Assembly: GCA_910589145.1 (NCBI GenBank)
Contig: CAJUSD010000019.1
Span: forward strand, 1 to 58,610
Source: an uncultured Oscillospiraceae bacterium
GTDB taxonomy: Bacteria > Bacillota > Clostridia > Oscillospirales > Ruminococcaceae
Direction: 5' to 3'
Length of the DNA: 58,610 nt
Shown: in pieces, positions 8,160-16,434 of the stretch
How the letters are laid out: every line of letters starts with the position of its first letter
Numbering within the stretch: the first letter of the stretch is position 1
Program-made: the position numbers and the translations under genes
The notes under the pieces: generated by a model
Told to the model about the DNA's origin: nothing
Databases searched by the model: none
Seen by the model: only the letters and a program-made list of their open reading frames with translations

Positions 8160-10130
8160 CTATCTAACCTTAGAACCATTGGGAATATCACCGTTTACAA
8201 AAATGACGCTGGCAGCTTCTCCAACATCCGCAGCCAAAAGCATCCCCTGGGACAGCTCCCCTCTCAGTTTAGCAGGTTTTAGATTAGCAACTACAATGAT
8301 CTTCTTTCCAGTCAAGTCTTCCGGCTTGTACCACGCAGCAATCCCAGAAACGACCTGTCTGGGAGTACCAGAACCATCGTCAAGCTGTAATTTTAAAAGC
8401 TTGTCTGACTTTTCCACCCTCACACACTCCAAAACTTCGGCCACACGTAAATTTACTTTGGCAAAGTCGTCAATTGCAATGAGGGAGGCAACCCCTTCCA
8501 CTGGTTCCTTTTTCTCTTTGGAAGCCTTTTCCGGTGCAGGAGCAGGCTTTGTTTCCTTAGTGTTGGAATTTCCTTCTAGTTCCGCCAGTTCCTTCTCTAA
8601 ATTAATTCGCGGGAACAGATTAGCGCCTTTTATTACCTGAACATCAGCAGGAAGTTTTCCAAAGGCTGCACTGCTTTCCCAAGAACACAATTCGGCAGAA
8701 GCCCCTATCTGTCTCTGAATTTCCGCGCAAGCATTAGGCATAACCGGGGTCAAGAAGATAGAAGCAATCCGAAGGGATTCCAACATATTGTACAATACAG
8801 TTGCTAAACGTCCCTTTTTGGATTCATCTTTGCAAAGAATCCAGGGTGCGGTTTCATCAATATATTTATTGGTACGGGAAACAAGCTTCATTGTTTCCAT
8901 GATCGCGTTTTGAAATTGGAAAGCTTCCATCTGCGTTTCAACTTTTTCCTTTAAGCTGTTCGCCATTGTAATCAATTCGTCGTCCATGGGATCGGAAACA
9001 TGTTCAGCGGGGAGTTTACCGTCAAAATATTTCAATGCCATTGTAACAGTACGGGATACCAGATTTCCCAAGTCATTGGCAAGGTCAGTATTAATTAAAT
9101 GAATTAACAGCTCGTTGGTAAAATTCCCATCTGAACCAAAGGGAAATTCCCTCAAAAGGAAATACCGTACTGCATCCACGCTGTACCGTTGACAAAGAAT
9201 AGCAGGATCTACAACATTCCCGCGGCTTTTGCTCATCTTTTCTCCGTTAAAATTCAGCCAGCCATGGCCGTAAATTTTTTTCGGAAGCGGAAGGTCTAAG
9301 GCCATCAGGATAGAAGGCCAGATAATGGAATGGAACCTTACAATTTCTTTTCCTACAAAGTGAACATCAGCAGGCCAATATTTTTCGTAGTCGTGATATT
9401 TTTCATTTCCATAGCCCAAAGCCGTAATATAGTTCGTTAGGGCGTCCACCCATACATAAACAACATGTTTAGGATCAAAGTCTACCGGAACCCCCCAGGA
9501 AAAACTTGTCCGGGATACGCAAAGATCCTCCAGTCCAGGTTTAATAAAGTTGTTTACCATTTCATTGACGCGGGACTTCGGCTCCAAAAAACCAGGATCG
9601 TCCTCGTAAAGTTTCAGCAGGCGCTCCGCATATTTAGACAGGCGGAAGAAATAGGCTTCTTCCTCTGCATCAATGACCTCTCGGCCACAATCGGGACATT
9701 TCCCGTCTACAAGCTGGGTTTCCGTCCAAAAGGATTCACATGGGGTACAATATTTTCCCTTATAAGTCCCTTTATAGATTTCACCTTTGTCATACAATTT
9801 TTTAAATATTTTCTTGACGGATTCTTCATGGTAATCGTCCGTTGTACGGATAAACCGATGTTCCGATATATTCATTAGTTTCCAGAGGTCCTGAATTCCT
9901 GCAACGACCTTGTCCACATACTCCTTTGGGGTTATACCAGCTTCTTTCGCTTTTTCCTCTATTTTCTGGCCATGCTCATCCGTACCAGTTAAAAACATTA
10001 CATCATAGCCTTTAAGACGTTTATAACGCGCCATAACATCCGCTGCCACTGTACAATAGCTATGGCCAATATGGAGGTTGGACGAAGGATAATAAATAGG
10101 AGTAGTAATATAATAGGTTGGTTTTTCCAT
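8160..10130 (-). CDS. metG: Methionyl-tRNA synthetase with C-terminal tRNA-binding domain
   Basis: Charges tRNA-Met in the cytoplasm. The Rossmann catalytic core carries HIGH (NLHIGHSYCT) and EKMSKSRGNVVDP. The zinc knuckle has two Cys pairs (YCTPCESFW and GKCPDCGRE). An anticodon-binding helical domain follows, then a Lys/Glu/Pro linker and a C-terminal EMAP/Trbp111-like domain (KVNLRVAEVLECVRV to LSQGMLLAA). The full frame is 660 codons from an ATG at 10142. The second ATG at 10130 (MEKPTYYITTP) is preferred: it sits about 11 nt after AAAGGA and leaves a 22-nt leader from the predicted start site. No T-box or SAM-riboswitch structure was recognised upstream. Confidence 0.97.
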   Translation of the reverse strand: MEKPTYYITTPIYYPSSNLHIGHSYCTVAADVMARYKRLKGYDVMFLTGTDEHGQKIEEKAKEAGITPKEYVDKVVAGIQDLWKLMNISEHRFIRTTDDYHEESVKKIFKKLYDKGEIYKGTYKGKYCTPCESFWTETQLVDGKCPDCGREVIDAEEEAYFFRLSKYAERLLKLYEDDPGFLEPKSRVNEMVNNFIKPGLEDLCVSRTSFSWGVPVDFDPKHVVYVWVDALTNYITALGYGNEKYHDYEKYWPADVHFVGKEIVRFHSIIWPSILMALDLPLPKKIYGHGWLNFNGEKMSKSRGNVVDPAILCQRYSVDAVRYFLLREFPFGSDGNFTNELLIHLINTDLANDLGNLVSRTVTMALKYFDGKLPAEHVSDPMDDELITMANSLKEKVETQMEAFQFQNAIMETMKLVSRTNKYIDETAPWILCKDESKKGRLATVLYNMLESLRIASIFLTPVMPNACAEIQRQIGASAELCSWESSAAFGKLPADVQVIKGANLFPRINLEKELAELEGNSNTKETKPAPAPEKASKEKKEPVEGVASLIAIDDFAKVNLRVAEVLECVRVEKSDKLLKLQLDDGSGTPRQVVSGIAAWYKPEDLTGKKIIVVANLKPAKLRGELSQGMLLAADVGEAASVIFVNGDIPNGSKVR

Positions 10131-10158
10131 TGGTAATCCCATCCTTTCTTTTTTGCTT

Positions 10159-10187
10159 ATTATACCATCCTGTTACCGAAAACACAA
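10159..10187 (-). promoter_or_regulatory. metG promoter (extended -10)
   Basis: Minus strand: TTGTGT (10182-10187), 17-bp spacer, TATAAT (10159-10164) preceded by TGG, an extended -10. The expected start near 10152 gives a very short leader. Confidence 0.75.
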
Positions 10188-10244
10188 GGAAAAAGCTTAT
10201 ACTTGCAGGGAAATCAATTTTATGGAGAAATTGAGGTTGATATT

Positions 10245-10271
10245 GACAAACACCCCACCGGGGTGTTTGTC
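10245..10271. repeat. Perfect 12-bp inverted repeat
   Basis: GACAAACACCCC and GGGGTGTTTGTC pair perfectly across a 3-nt loop. The hairpin lies in the 470-bp gene-free space between metG and the carboxypeptidase gene and has no U-tract on either side, so it is not an ordinary terminator. Confidence 0.75.
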
Positions 10272-10354
10272 AGGGAAGGTGGAGAAAAAGGAGAGGTTCT
10301 TCTTTCTTTTTCTATCGCAAAAAGAAAGAAGGAAAGAAAAATGCTCTTTGCAAA

Positions 10355-10440
10355 AGGAGTTTCGCGTCTGCGGACGCGACCAGGGCGCCGCCCTGGACCT
10401 GCCACTTTCGAGAAAGCGGCCAAAGCTTTTCATACGGGTT
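10355..10440. repeat. Cluster of GC-rich hairpins (repeat module)
   Basis: Consecutive perfect stems: CGCGTC/GACGCG (10363-10378) and CCAGGGC/GCCCTGG (10380-10396), then an imperfect CTTTCGAGAAAG palindrome near 10406. The word GGAGTTTCGCG at its left edge occurs inverted within repeat family A near 5800, so the module is probably shared. The remainder of 10143-10613 holds no gene that I can support. Confidence 0.6.
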
Positions 10441-10613
10441 TGGTTTGTACTTACTGTTGCTTTGTGCTCGCGCCAAAGGTTTTCTGCTTCTTTTTTGCTA
10501 TGTTTCTGTAATTTGATTTCCGTGTTACACTTGTATATCGCTTTAAGATAAGAACTTTTTGAGGAGGAGCAAATTGGTTCGGAATTTTAAGACCGGAGAT
10601 CTAGCTTATACAT

Positions 10614-12179
10614 TTAACCGCGCGGACGATTATTAGGTCTGCTGCTGGAAGGAGGTCTTCTGCTTGTTCCTGACGAATTCCTCATCTGTCGGCGGATTTC
10701 CTCTTTCCGCCAATACGCCTGGACTTGCTGCTCCCTTTGCCGCATCATAGCTTTTCGGCGGCGTTCCCGTTCCATTCGGGCTTTTTTCTTCTGCCTGGCC
10801 TGGTATACAAACCACATCCGCAATAATACCAAAAGTATAATTAATATAATAACTACCAAAAGTACCCATTTTAAAATGTTCCAAAGAACTCCCATTACCT
10901 TTTTCGCTGAATCCATAAACGCCGAACTTTCAGAGGAAGAACTGCTGGAATCCCCTTCTATCACAGCGTTGTTGATATTTGTCCCCAAAGGAACCTGAAT
11001 TACAGAAGGAATTTCTTCCCCGACATTTTTAAGGGTAACAGTTGCCATTGGGGAGAAATTTTCCAGAATATTTTCTTTTTCTGTAAAATTAAAGGTAATT
11101 TCATAATCATCTTTTGAAAGCTCTTTTGGTAAATAGTATACCGACTGTGCAGTAGTCAAAATCTGCGCTGTAGCAGGCATTTTTACCTTCTCATCTGCTT
11201 TTACCGCAAAACTGACACTCCTAAACGGAAGGTCCTCAGCGGTCATTTCAACCTTTTTATATTGGTCAAAGCCAAAATCCAAAACCGCCGCTGCATCCTG
11301 GAACTGCTGTACATATGGATCACTTTTCATACAAACGCATATTAAGGTCCGTCCATTTCGTTTAGCTGTTGTTACAATAGTGTATAAGGCTTCTTCTGTA
11401 TATCCCAGCTTTCCGCCAAAAGCGCCTTCATATTTGTAGGTAGTATTTTTTATCATTTCATTTTGGTTTGACCAAATTCTTTGTTCCGGCTGTTTATTGG
11501 TAGGCTGTGCCGTATAAGTGATAGTAGAGAAAATTTTAACAAATTCTTCGTTTTTTAATGCGTATTGGGTCAGCAATGCCATGTCATAGGCTGAAGTATA
11601 ATGCTTTTGGTCGATCAAACCATGTGGATTGGTAAAATGGGTATTGACCGCCCCAATTTGTTTTGCCAACTCATTCATTTTTTCTACGAATTTTTCCGTT
11701 GACCCTGCGATATGTTCCGCAATGCAAACTGCTGCATCATTTGCTGATTGCAGCATTAACGCATATAAGGCATCCTCCAGCGATAATGTTTCCCCTACAT
11801 CCAAAGCAATATGTGTCGAACTTCTCGGCACAGAATCCACCACATTTTTTGATACCGTTATTTTGGTATCAAGGGGAATCCCGCTTTCTAATGCAATAAT
11901 CGCTGTAACTATTTTCGTTATGCTGGCAGGCTGCATTTGTTTGTCGCCATTTTTCTGATAAAGAACTTGTCCAGTATCTGCGTCCATCACAACACCGCTC
12001 TGCGAATTAATATTGGGTATTGGAATTTTGCTGGACGAATTTTCTTTCTCCGAACTGCTGGACGACGACTGTGAAGTTGAACTGCTGTTATCTGCATAGA
12101 CAGCAGGCAGAAAAGTACATGTAATGATCAACGGAATAAGGATTGCTGCAATCCAACGATATGGACAGGAGTGGTTCAA
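10614..12179 (-). CDS. D-alanyl-D-alanine carboxypeptidase (PBP5/DacF-like), membrane-anchored
   Basis: A 521-aa exported penicillin-binding protein that trims the terminal D-Ala of peptidoglycan stem peptides. A signal peptide ends near AVYADN, followed by a Ser-rich linker. Active-site motifs are SITK (Ser86/Lys89), SAN (~145) and GGKLGYTEEA, equivalent to KTG. The end is unusual: instead of the usual amphipathic anchor there is a true transmembrane helix (ILKWVLLVVIILIILLVLL) and a ~60-residue tail very rich in Arg, Lys and Gln. Translation probably starts at TTG 12179, after AAGGGGG. A role in sporulation or in vegetative wall growth cannot be decided. Confidence 0.9.
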   Translation of the reverse strand: MNHSCPYRWIAAILIPLIITCTFLPAVYADNSSSTSQSSSSSSEKENSSSKIPIPNINSQSGVVMDADTGQVLYQKNGDKQMQPASITKIVTAIIALESGIPLDTKITVSKNVVDSVPRSSTHIALDVGETLSLEDALYALMLQSANDAAVCIAEHIAGSTEKFVEKMNELAKQIGAVNTHFTNPHGLIDQKHYTSAYDMALLTQYALKNEEFVKIFSTITYTAQPTNKQPEQRIWSNQNEMIKNTTYKYEGAFGGKLGYTEEALYTIVTTAKRNGRTLICVCMKSDPYVQQFQDAAAVLDFGFDQYKKVEMTAEDLPFRSVSFAVKADEKVKMPATAQILTTAQSVYYLPKELSKDDYEITFNFTEKENILENFSPMATVTLKNVGEEIPSVIQVPLGTNINNAVIEGDSSSSSSESSAFMDSAKKVMGVLWNILKWVLLVVIILIILLVLLRMWFVYQARQKKKARMERERRRKAMMRQREQQVQAYWRKEEIRRQMRNSSGTSRRPPSSSRPNNRPRG

Positions 12180-12270
12180 TCAAGTTTCCCCCTTTATGTA
12201 AGGATCGTTGCAATTATGGATTATTTTCTGAAATAATAAAATATTTAGAATTTCTTTCCCTTAAAAACTA

Positions 12271-12279
12271 TGTTATAAT
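12271..12279 (+). promoter_or_regulatory. Extended -10 promoter for the 12359 gene
   Basis: TGTTATAAT, an extended -10 with perfect TATAAT (12274-12279), lies 80 bp upstream of the ATG at 12359. The -35 region is weak. Confidence 0.6.
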
Positions 12280-12358
12280 AAGAGGCATTGGATGATACCC
12301 GTACCCAATCAGCCGTTAAATGCAATAGATCGTTTATTGTAACATTGGAGGGAAGAAT

Positions 12359-12820
12359 ATGTCAAAGGAAAAGCAGATATTTTCACCAGTTTTACCGGAA
12401 GCATTACAAAAAGCACCCGGTTTTGGAGAAAATGCAGTAAGGGCATTGATCTCCTGGAAAGGAGAACCCATATGGGCGGATATTGTCCCGGCCGCCGGAG
12501 AAATAACGCCTGAATCGTTACAGATTGTAAACAACGAACTAAACTGGTTATGGGAAAATTTCCAGCTTGTAAAGGATCAATTCGGAGAAGGTTCTGAACT
12601 TCTCCAGGAAAAAAACGAGAACTTGTTTGAAGGGGAAACAACCTTCACAGCAGAAGAATTCCAAGAGCAAATGATATTAGAGGCAATCCAATTAAACCTG
12701 GACGGCAGTCAAGTTACAAGTTTACAGGTTTGGTACGACGATGGAGAACTTTTTGGAGGTGCATCTGTATTAATAGAAATGAAAGGAAGAAAACTGACGG
12801 GAATTGAAATCCGCGATTAA
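12359..12820 (+). CDS. Conserved acidic protein of unknown function
   Basis: I do not recognise this 153-aa protein. It is soluble, strongly acidic, without signal peptide or membrane segment. The C-terminal half (QMILEAIQLNLDGSQVTSLQVWYDD followed by GASVLIEMKGRKL) reads as alternating beta strands and resembles small stand-alone domains sometimes found as accessory or immunity-type proteins, but no motif proves this. The start is well supported by GGAGGGAAG nine nt upstream and by an extended -10 promoter. It is transcribed alone, divergently from the carboxypeptidase gene. Confidence 0.75.
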   Translation: MSKEKQIFSPVLPEALQKAPGFGENAVRALISWKGEPIWADIVPAAGEITPESLQIVNNELNWLWENFQLVKDQFGEGSELLQEKNENLFEGETTFTAEEFQEQMILEAIQLNLDGSQVTSLQVWYDDGELFGGASVLIEMKGRKLTGIEIRD

Positions 12821-12893
12821 CGATTCTGGATATATTATATCATAAGGCGACATGTTTTACAATTACTTCCAGTTTTAAAAAGCAAATCCTTTT

Positions 12894-13811
12894 TTATAAA
12901 AAGGGTTTTCCGTCTCCTTCCGGTTCAAATAAGTGCAGCCCAGACAACGGGTTTCCCCCTGCATCCAAACATAATTTTAAAATTCGGCTCAAGGCGTTTT
13001 TGGCGTCATCATAACCGTTCTGGTATAGCTTTGTCAATTTATCTGGATCCTTTTCAAATCGGTCAATATCTAATGGGACAGATGGGCGCAAAATAACAGC
13101 TTTCCCCTGCCGTTCTAATTCTTCACATCGTTCCAAGCTTGTATTATATGTAATGTATCTTTGCTGTAAGGATTTGACAAGGTTAGGATATTTTTTATAA
13201 TAAGAAGCAAAAATTCGATTTGCCCTGCTTCTATTCTTACGATATCCTTTATTACGGGTCAATACAATAACAGGCCGGGTTATGCCGCGAAAAAGCGCGG
13301 AGGCAAGGGGAATGGATTCCGAAGCGCTGCCATCAAGCAGCTTCTTACCGTCTACATCTACAATAGGGGAAAAAAGCGGGATGGAGCTGGAACCTTTTAA
13401 GTAATCAACAGAATCCTTAGCATTAAGGGTAAGACGTACGTCAGGTCTGCCGGTATCACAGTCAGTGCTTATAATATATAGTTTTGTTTTAGAAGCGGCG
13501 TAACGGTCATAGTCCAGGTAAACCAGTTTTTCGGGAATTTCATGAAAAATAAAGTCCATTCCAAAAATAGACCCGCGGGTAAGCAAACCTTTCAGGTCAA
13601 CATAACGGCTGTCTGAAGCATAATTCTGAAAGATGTAAAGGTTGCGTCCCTTTTGGCGGGAAATATAGGAAATGGCGTTGCAGCCCCCAGCAGATACACC
13701 AAAAATAGATTCAAAATACATTTTTTCATCCAAAAAGCAGTCAAGAACACCCGCAGTATATGCGCCGCGCATTCCACCGCCTTCCAGAATAAGGCCAACC
13801 TGTTCCGTCAT
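12894..13811 (-). CDS. Patatin-like phospholipase (RssA/YlbK type)
   Basis: A 305-aa soluble lipid hydrolase with the Ser-Asp dyad of the patatin family. The oxyanion loop is EGGGMRGAYTAG (residues ~10-21), the nucleophile lies in GVSAGG (Ser40), and the catalytic Asp in LLDGSASESIPL (Asp160). The hydrophobic substrate is presumably a membrane phospholipid or acyl ester. The ATG follows AAAGGAA. It is a single gene, divergent from the DUF3006-like gene. Confidence 0.92.
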   Translation of the reverse strand: MTEQVGLILEGGGMRGAYTAGVLDCFLDEKMYFESIFGVSAGGCNAISYISRQKGRNLYIFQNYASDSRYVDLKGLLTRGSIFGMDFIFHEIPEKLVYLDYDRYAASKTKLYIISTDCDTGRPDVRLTLNAKDSVDYLKGSSSIPLFSPIVDVDGKKLLDGSASESIPLASALFRGITRPVIVLTRNKGYRKNRSRANRIFASYYKKYPNLVKSLQQRYITYNTSLERCEELERQGKAVILRPSVPLDIDRFEKDPDKLTKLYQNGYDDAKNALSRILKLCLDAGGNPLSGLHLFEPEGDGKPFL

Positions 13812-13917
13812 TTAAATCATTCCTTTCCAATATCAAAGTATGACAGAAATATTAGCATATCAAAAGCTGCCCCAATTTCTGCAAAAATGGAGATGGCTTG
13901 AAAGGAGGCGAACAATA

Positions 13918-14082
13918 ATGGAGCCAACTTATTATACAGTTATACGAATTGATGGAGATTATGCGGTACTTTTGTCCGATGAAGGAATTGAAAACCTTGT
14001 TGCGCTTGCCCTTCTGCCAATAGAGATCGAAGAAGGAAGCCGTTTAATTTGCGAAATGTTTAGTTACCGTCTGTTAAAATAA
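13918..14082 (+). CDS. Small DUF3006-like protein
   Basis: A 54-aa protein beginning MEPTYYTVIRIDGDYAVLLS and continuing with LVALALLPIEIEEGSRLICE. The R-x-[ED]GDYAVL start and the 'LLP..I.EG' pattern are those of DUF3006 proteins, compact beta-barrel-like domains of unknown function. The frame extends upstream to 13840, but the strong AAAGGAGG at 13901-13908 fixes the start at 13918. Confidence 0.8.
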   Translation: MEPTYYTVIRIDGDYAVLLSDEGIENLVALALLPIEIEEGSRLICEMFSYRLLK

Positions 14083-14144
14083 CATGAGTACCACCAAATA
14101 AAAAAGCCCGTTTTTGGAAGCACAATTGCCGCCATGAGAGATCA

Positions 14145-14215
14145 AATCTTGTAAAACATTCCAGGGGAAAGCAAGAGTTTTTTGCTCCAGCGAATTCTAC
14201 ATTCGCGAACAGTAT
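14145..14215. repeat. Dispersed repeat family B, copy 2
   Basis: Second copy of the element at 5925, in the same orientation: GTAAAACATT, CCAGGGGAAA, AAGAG and the hairpin GCGAATTCTACATTCGC are all present in order. It lies in the 186-bp space between two convergent genes. Confidence 0.65.
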
Positions 14216-14268
14216 TGTCCAGTGAAATACAATGTAAAGCGCAAAGTTCCCGAACCTTTTTGTCAGCC

Positions 14269-14985
14269 TCACGTTAAAATAAAAGGTTTTCCAGAGGGGT
14301 TCCAATGGTATAAATAAGCTTTCCCACTGTTTCCGTCCCGCACCGCCAGACCCAGTGCTGCCAAAGCTCCTACCGCATGATGAGCTGTTAGAGGATTACG
14401 TCTTGGCAGACGGCTGTATTTTTGGTATTCCTGTACAGTAAAATATTCTGGCAAATCTGTAGGGATGAAACAACGGAAATCTTCTGGACGGGAATATCGA
14501 ATTTCTTGCAGAAACGTAATTGGCCTGCGTTCCAAACGTTTTGCTCTTTTTTTATTGTTTCCACCCTTTCCGCCAAGCAGCCGAATTTCTTCTGTTTCCG
14601 CTAATATGGCAAGGAAAGATAAATTTGGATGGTTCAAAAACTCCCGAATTCCATACATTTCCGGCAAAAGGTCAGACAACTGTCCCTTTTTTGGGGAACG
14701 TCTGCGGGTTAATTCTCCACTTTGGGGATTAATCCAAATAAGCCATTTTACAGCCTCTATAGGATATGCAATGGTTACATAAAATCCTTCCGACAAATAG
14801 TAAGAAAGTTTGGATTTCAGTTTATAAAAACTGCAGCTTTGAATTTCTATTATTTCTTTCCCACATCGAATATCTGCAATATATTTACCTACTTTCTGTT
14901 CATGAAAAGAGGGATCAGACATAAGGCGATATTTTAATTGGCGATGGTAGGACAATTCGTTAAAAGTTCCAATTGTTTCAGACAT
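14269..14985 (-). CDS. Uncharacterised protein with a possible PD-(D/E)XK nuclease-like core
   Basis: A 238-aa soluble protein not assigned with certainty. The N-terminal part reads like a restriction-endonuclease fold: VGKYIADIRCGKEIIEIQSCSF has the spacing of the D ... E-x-Q metal-binding residues (~residues 30-45), followed by KLKSKLSYYL and a hydrophobic strand VTIAYPI. The C-terminal part (PEYFTVQEYQKYSRLP to AVGALAALGLAV) resembles a winged helix. Together this suggests a DNA-binding or nuclease-like protein, which is inference. The frame opens at 15018, but the ATG at 14985 follows GGGAGAAAG and is chosen. It stands alone. Confidence 0.7.
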   Translation of the reverse strand: MSETIGTFNELSYHRQLKYRLMSDPSFHEQKVGKYIADIRCGKEIIEIQSCSFYKLKSKLSYYLSEGFYVTIAYPIEAVKWLIWINPQSGELTRRRSPKKGQLSDLLPEMYGIREFLNHPNLSFLAILAETEEIRLLGGKGGNNKKRAKRLERRPITFLQEIRYSRPEDFRCFIPTDLPEYFTVQEYQKYSRLPRRNPLTAHHAVGALAALGLAVRDGNSGKAYLYHWNPSGKPFILT

Positions 14986-15107
14986 ATGGTCTTTCTCCCT
15001 TGAAGTTATCATTGACAAAAAGTCTGGCGGTTCAGATGGAACAAGGCGATTTACTTCTATTATAGCATAAAGAAATCCGAATTACAATTTTAAGTAACAT
15101 TAAACTA

Positions 15108-15144
15108 ATATGGAGCAAAAGCCAAAATGGTTTTTGCTCCATAT
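15108..15144. repeat. 13-bp perfect inverted repeat
   Basis: ATATGGAGCAAAA (15108-15120) and TTTTGCTCCATAT (15132-15144) pair perfectly around an 11-nt loop that itself contains CCA/TGG. No long U-run follows on either strand. Confidence 0.65.
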
Positions 15145-15162
15145 CTTCTAAAAGAATACTGT

Positions 15163-15191
15163 AAAATCGGCGCAGCCAATGCTGCGCCGAT
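15163..15191 (-). terminator. Terminator of the SASP gene
   Basis: Perfect 11-bp GC-rich stem ATCGGCGCAGC (15166-15176) / GCTGCGCCGAT (15181-15191), 4-nt loop, followed by UUUU on the minus strand. It is 57 bp downstream of the SASP stop codon. Confidence 0.82.
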
Positions 15192-15247
15192 CTTACAATG
15201 AAGGGATTTTTTACATCCCATAAGGGTGCGAAAAAAGGGGAACCATT

Positions 15248-15442
15248 TTATTTAATGGAGTTCTCGTAGGACTCGATCATCTTCTTAACCATCTGGCCAC
15301 CGACAGAACCGGCCTGACGGGAGGTGAGATCGCCGTTGTAGCCCTGCTTGAGAGTAACGCCAACTTCGTTGGCAGCTTCCATCTTAAATTTCTCCATAGC
15401 TTCCTTAGCTTCGGGTACCACAATTCTATTATTGCTGGTCAT
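15248..15442 (-). CDS. Alpha/beta-type small acid-soluble spore protein
   Basis: A 64-aa protein that coats and protects spore DNA and is degraded by the Gpr protease on germination. The Gpr cleavage region is visible as KFKMEAANEVGV, and the conserved C-terminal block follows: LTSRQAGSVGGQMVKKMIE. Full family length. The ATG is preceded by AGGAG. A monocistronic unit with its own terminator and a possible sporulation promoter. This is direct evidence that the organism forms endospores. Confidence 0.96.
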   Translation of the reverse strand: MTSNNRIVVPEAKEAMEKFKMEAANEVGVTLKQGYNGDLTSRQAGSVGGQMVKKMIESYENSIK

Positions 15443-15472
15443 AATTCGTTTTCTCCTAACTTTTATATTTTA

Positions 15473-15503
15473 TATTATCAAAAATTATATTTGAAAGGAT
15501 TCA
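15473..15503 (-). promoter_or_regulatory. Possible sigma-F/sigma-G promoter of the SASP gene
   Basis: Minus strand TGAATC (15498-15503), 18-bp spacer, GATAATA (15473-15479), resembling the forespore -10 CATWMTA except at the first base. The match is imperfect; the assignment rests mainly on gene identity. Confidence 0.4.
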
Positions 15504-15610
15504 TGAAAGACGTTGTTTTATGCCCGCAATTCTATTATGGCGTTTCGTCATGCTGATATGACAGGGAATTTCTGGCGTTTTTAATCAACCTTCTGATAGA
15601 TTCACCTAAC

Positions 15611-15640
15611 AAAAAAGCGCCATGGGAAATCCCCATGGCG
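15611..15640 (-). terminator. Terminator of the rpmG-rplA operon
   Basis: Stem CGCCATGGG (15618-15626) / CCCATGGCG (15632-15640), 5-nt loop, followed on the minus strand by UUUUUU (15611-15616). It is located 8 bp after the rplA stop codon. Confidence 0.92.
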
Positions 15641-15647
15641 TTTTAAC

Positions 15648-16364
15648 TTATTTTTCTTCTGACACTGGTACAGCGGCAAATCTTGCAGTACTGATCTTAA
15701 TACCAGGTCCCATAGTGGTAGCGATAACACAGGAACGTACATATTGACCTTTAGCAGCAGCGGGTTTTGCTTTCACAATCGCACCCATCAAAGTATCAAA
15801 GTTTTCCTGAAGCTTCTCAACACCAAAGGAAACTTTCCCGATAGGACAGTGAATAATATTGGTTTTATCCAATCTATATTCAATCTTACCGGCTTTTGCT
15901 TCCTTAACAGCACGGGCTACATCAGGGGTAACGGTGCCAGCTTTGGGGTTAGGCATTAAACCGCGCGGACCAAGGATACGGCCCAAACGTCCAACAACAC
16001 CCATCATATCAGGGGAAGCGATTACAACGTCAAAATCCATCCAGCCTTCATTCTGGATTTTTGCCATTAAATCTTCTCCACCAGCATAATCGGCGCCGGC
16101 TTCTTTCGCTTGGTCAATCTTCTCATTTTTCGCAAATACCAAAACGCGGACAGTTCTGCCTGTTCCGTTTGGAAGTACTACTGCACCGCGAACCTGCTGG
16201 TCAGCATGACGAGAGTCAACGCCCAGTTTTACATGAACTTCGACTGTTTCGTCAAATTTAGCTTTTGCAGTTTTCGTGCAGACATCAATTGCTTCGGCAG
16301 TCTCGTAGAGCTTCGCACGGTCTACCAGTTTGCTGCTGTCCACATATTTTTTACCGTGTTTCAT
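15648..16364 (-). CDS. rplA: 50S ribosomal protein L1
   Basis: A 238-aa ribosomal protein that binds 23S rRNA at the L1 stalk near the E site and in many bacteria represses its own L11-L1 mRNA. The signature is DFDVVIASPDMMGVVGRLGRILGPRGLMPNPKAGTV and the length is normal. It is the last gene of the rpmG-secE-nusG-rplK-rplA unit, 70 bp after rplK. The strong terminator directly behind it means that rplJ-rplL and rpoBC are not co-transcribed here. Confidence 0.98.
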   Translation of the reverse strand: MKHGKKYVDSSKLVDRAKLYETAEAIDVCTKTAKAKFDETVEVHVKLGVDSRHADQQVRGAVVLPNGTGRTVRVLVFAKNEKIDQAKEAGADYAGGEDLMAKIQNEGWMDFDVVIASPDMMGVVGRLGRILGPRGLMPNPKAGTVTPDVARAVKEAKAGKIEYRLDKTNIIHCPIGKVSFGVEKLQENFDTLMGAIVKAKPAAAKGQYVRSCVIATTMGPGIKISTARFAAVPVSEEK

Positions 16365-16434
16365 TCTTGTTCTCCTCCAATTTGAGTGGTATATAGCGGA
16401 TTTTTTCCTCCCACCCGAACGTAGCGGCGCGGCA

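Noticed and set aside
10197..10551. Several overlapping frames on both strands between metG and the carboxypeptidase gene
   Set aside because: They follow purine/pyrimidine runs and hairpins; composition is not protein-like.
10143..10600. T-box or SAM riboswitch upstream of metG
   Set aside because: The promoter lies only about 20-30 bp from the start codon, leaving no room for a leader riboswitch.
14060..14305. 81-codon minus-strand frame over repeat family B
   Set aside because: Runs through a non-coding repeat and overlaps two real genes.
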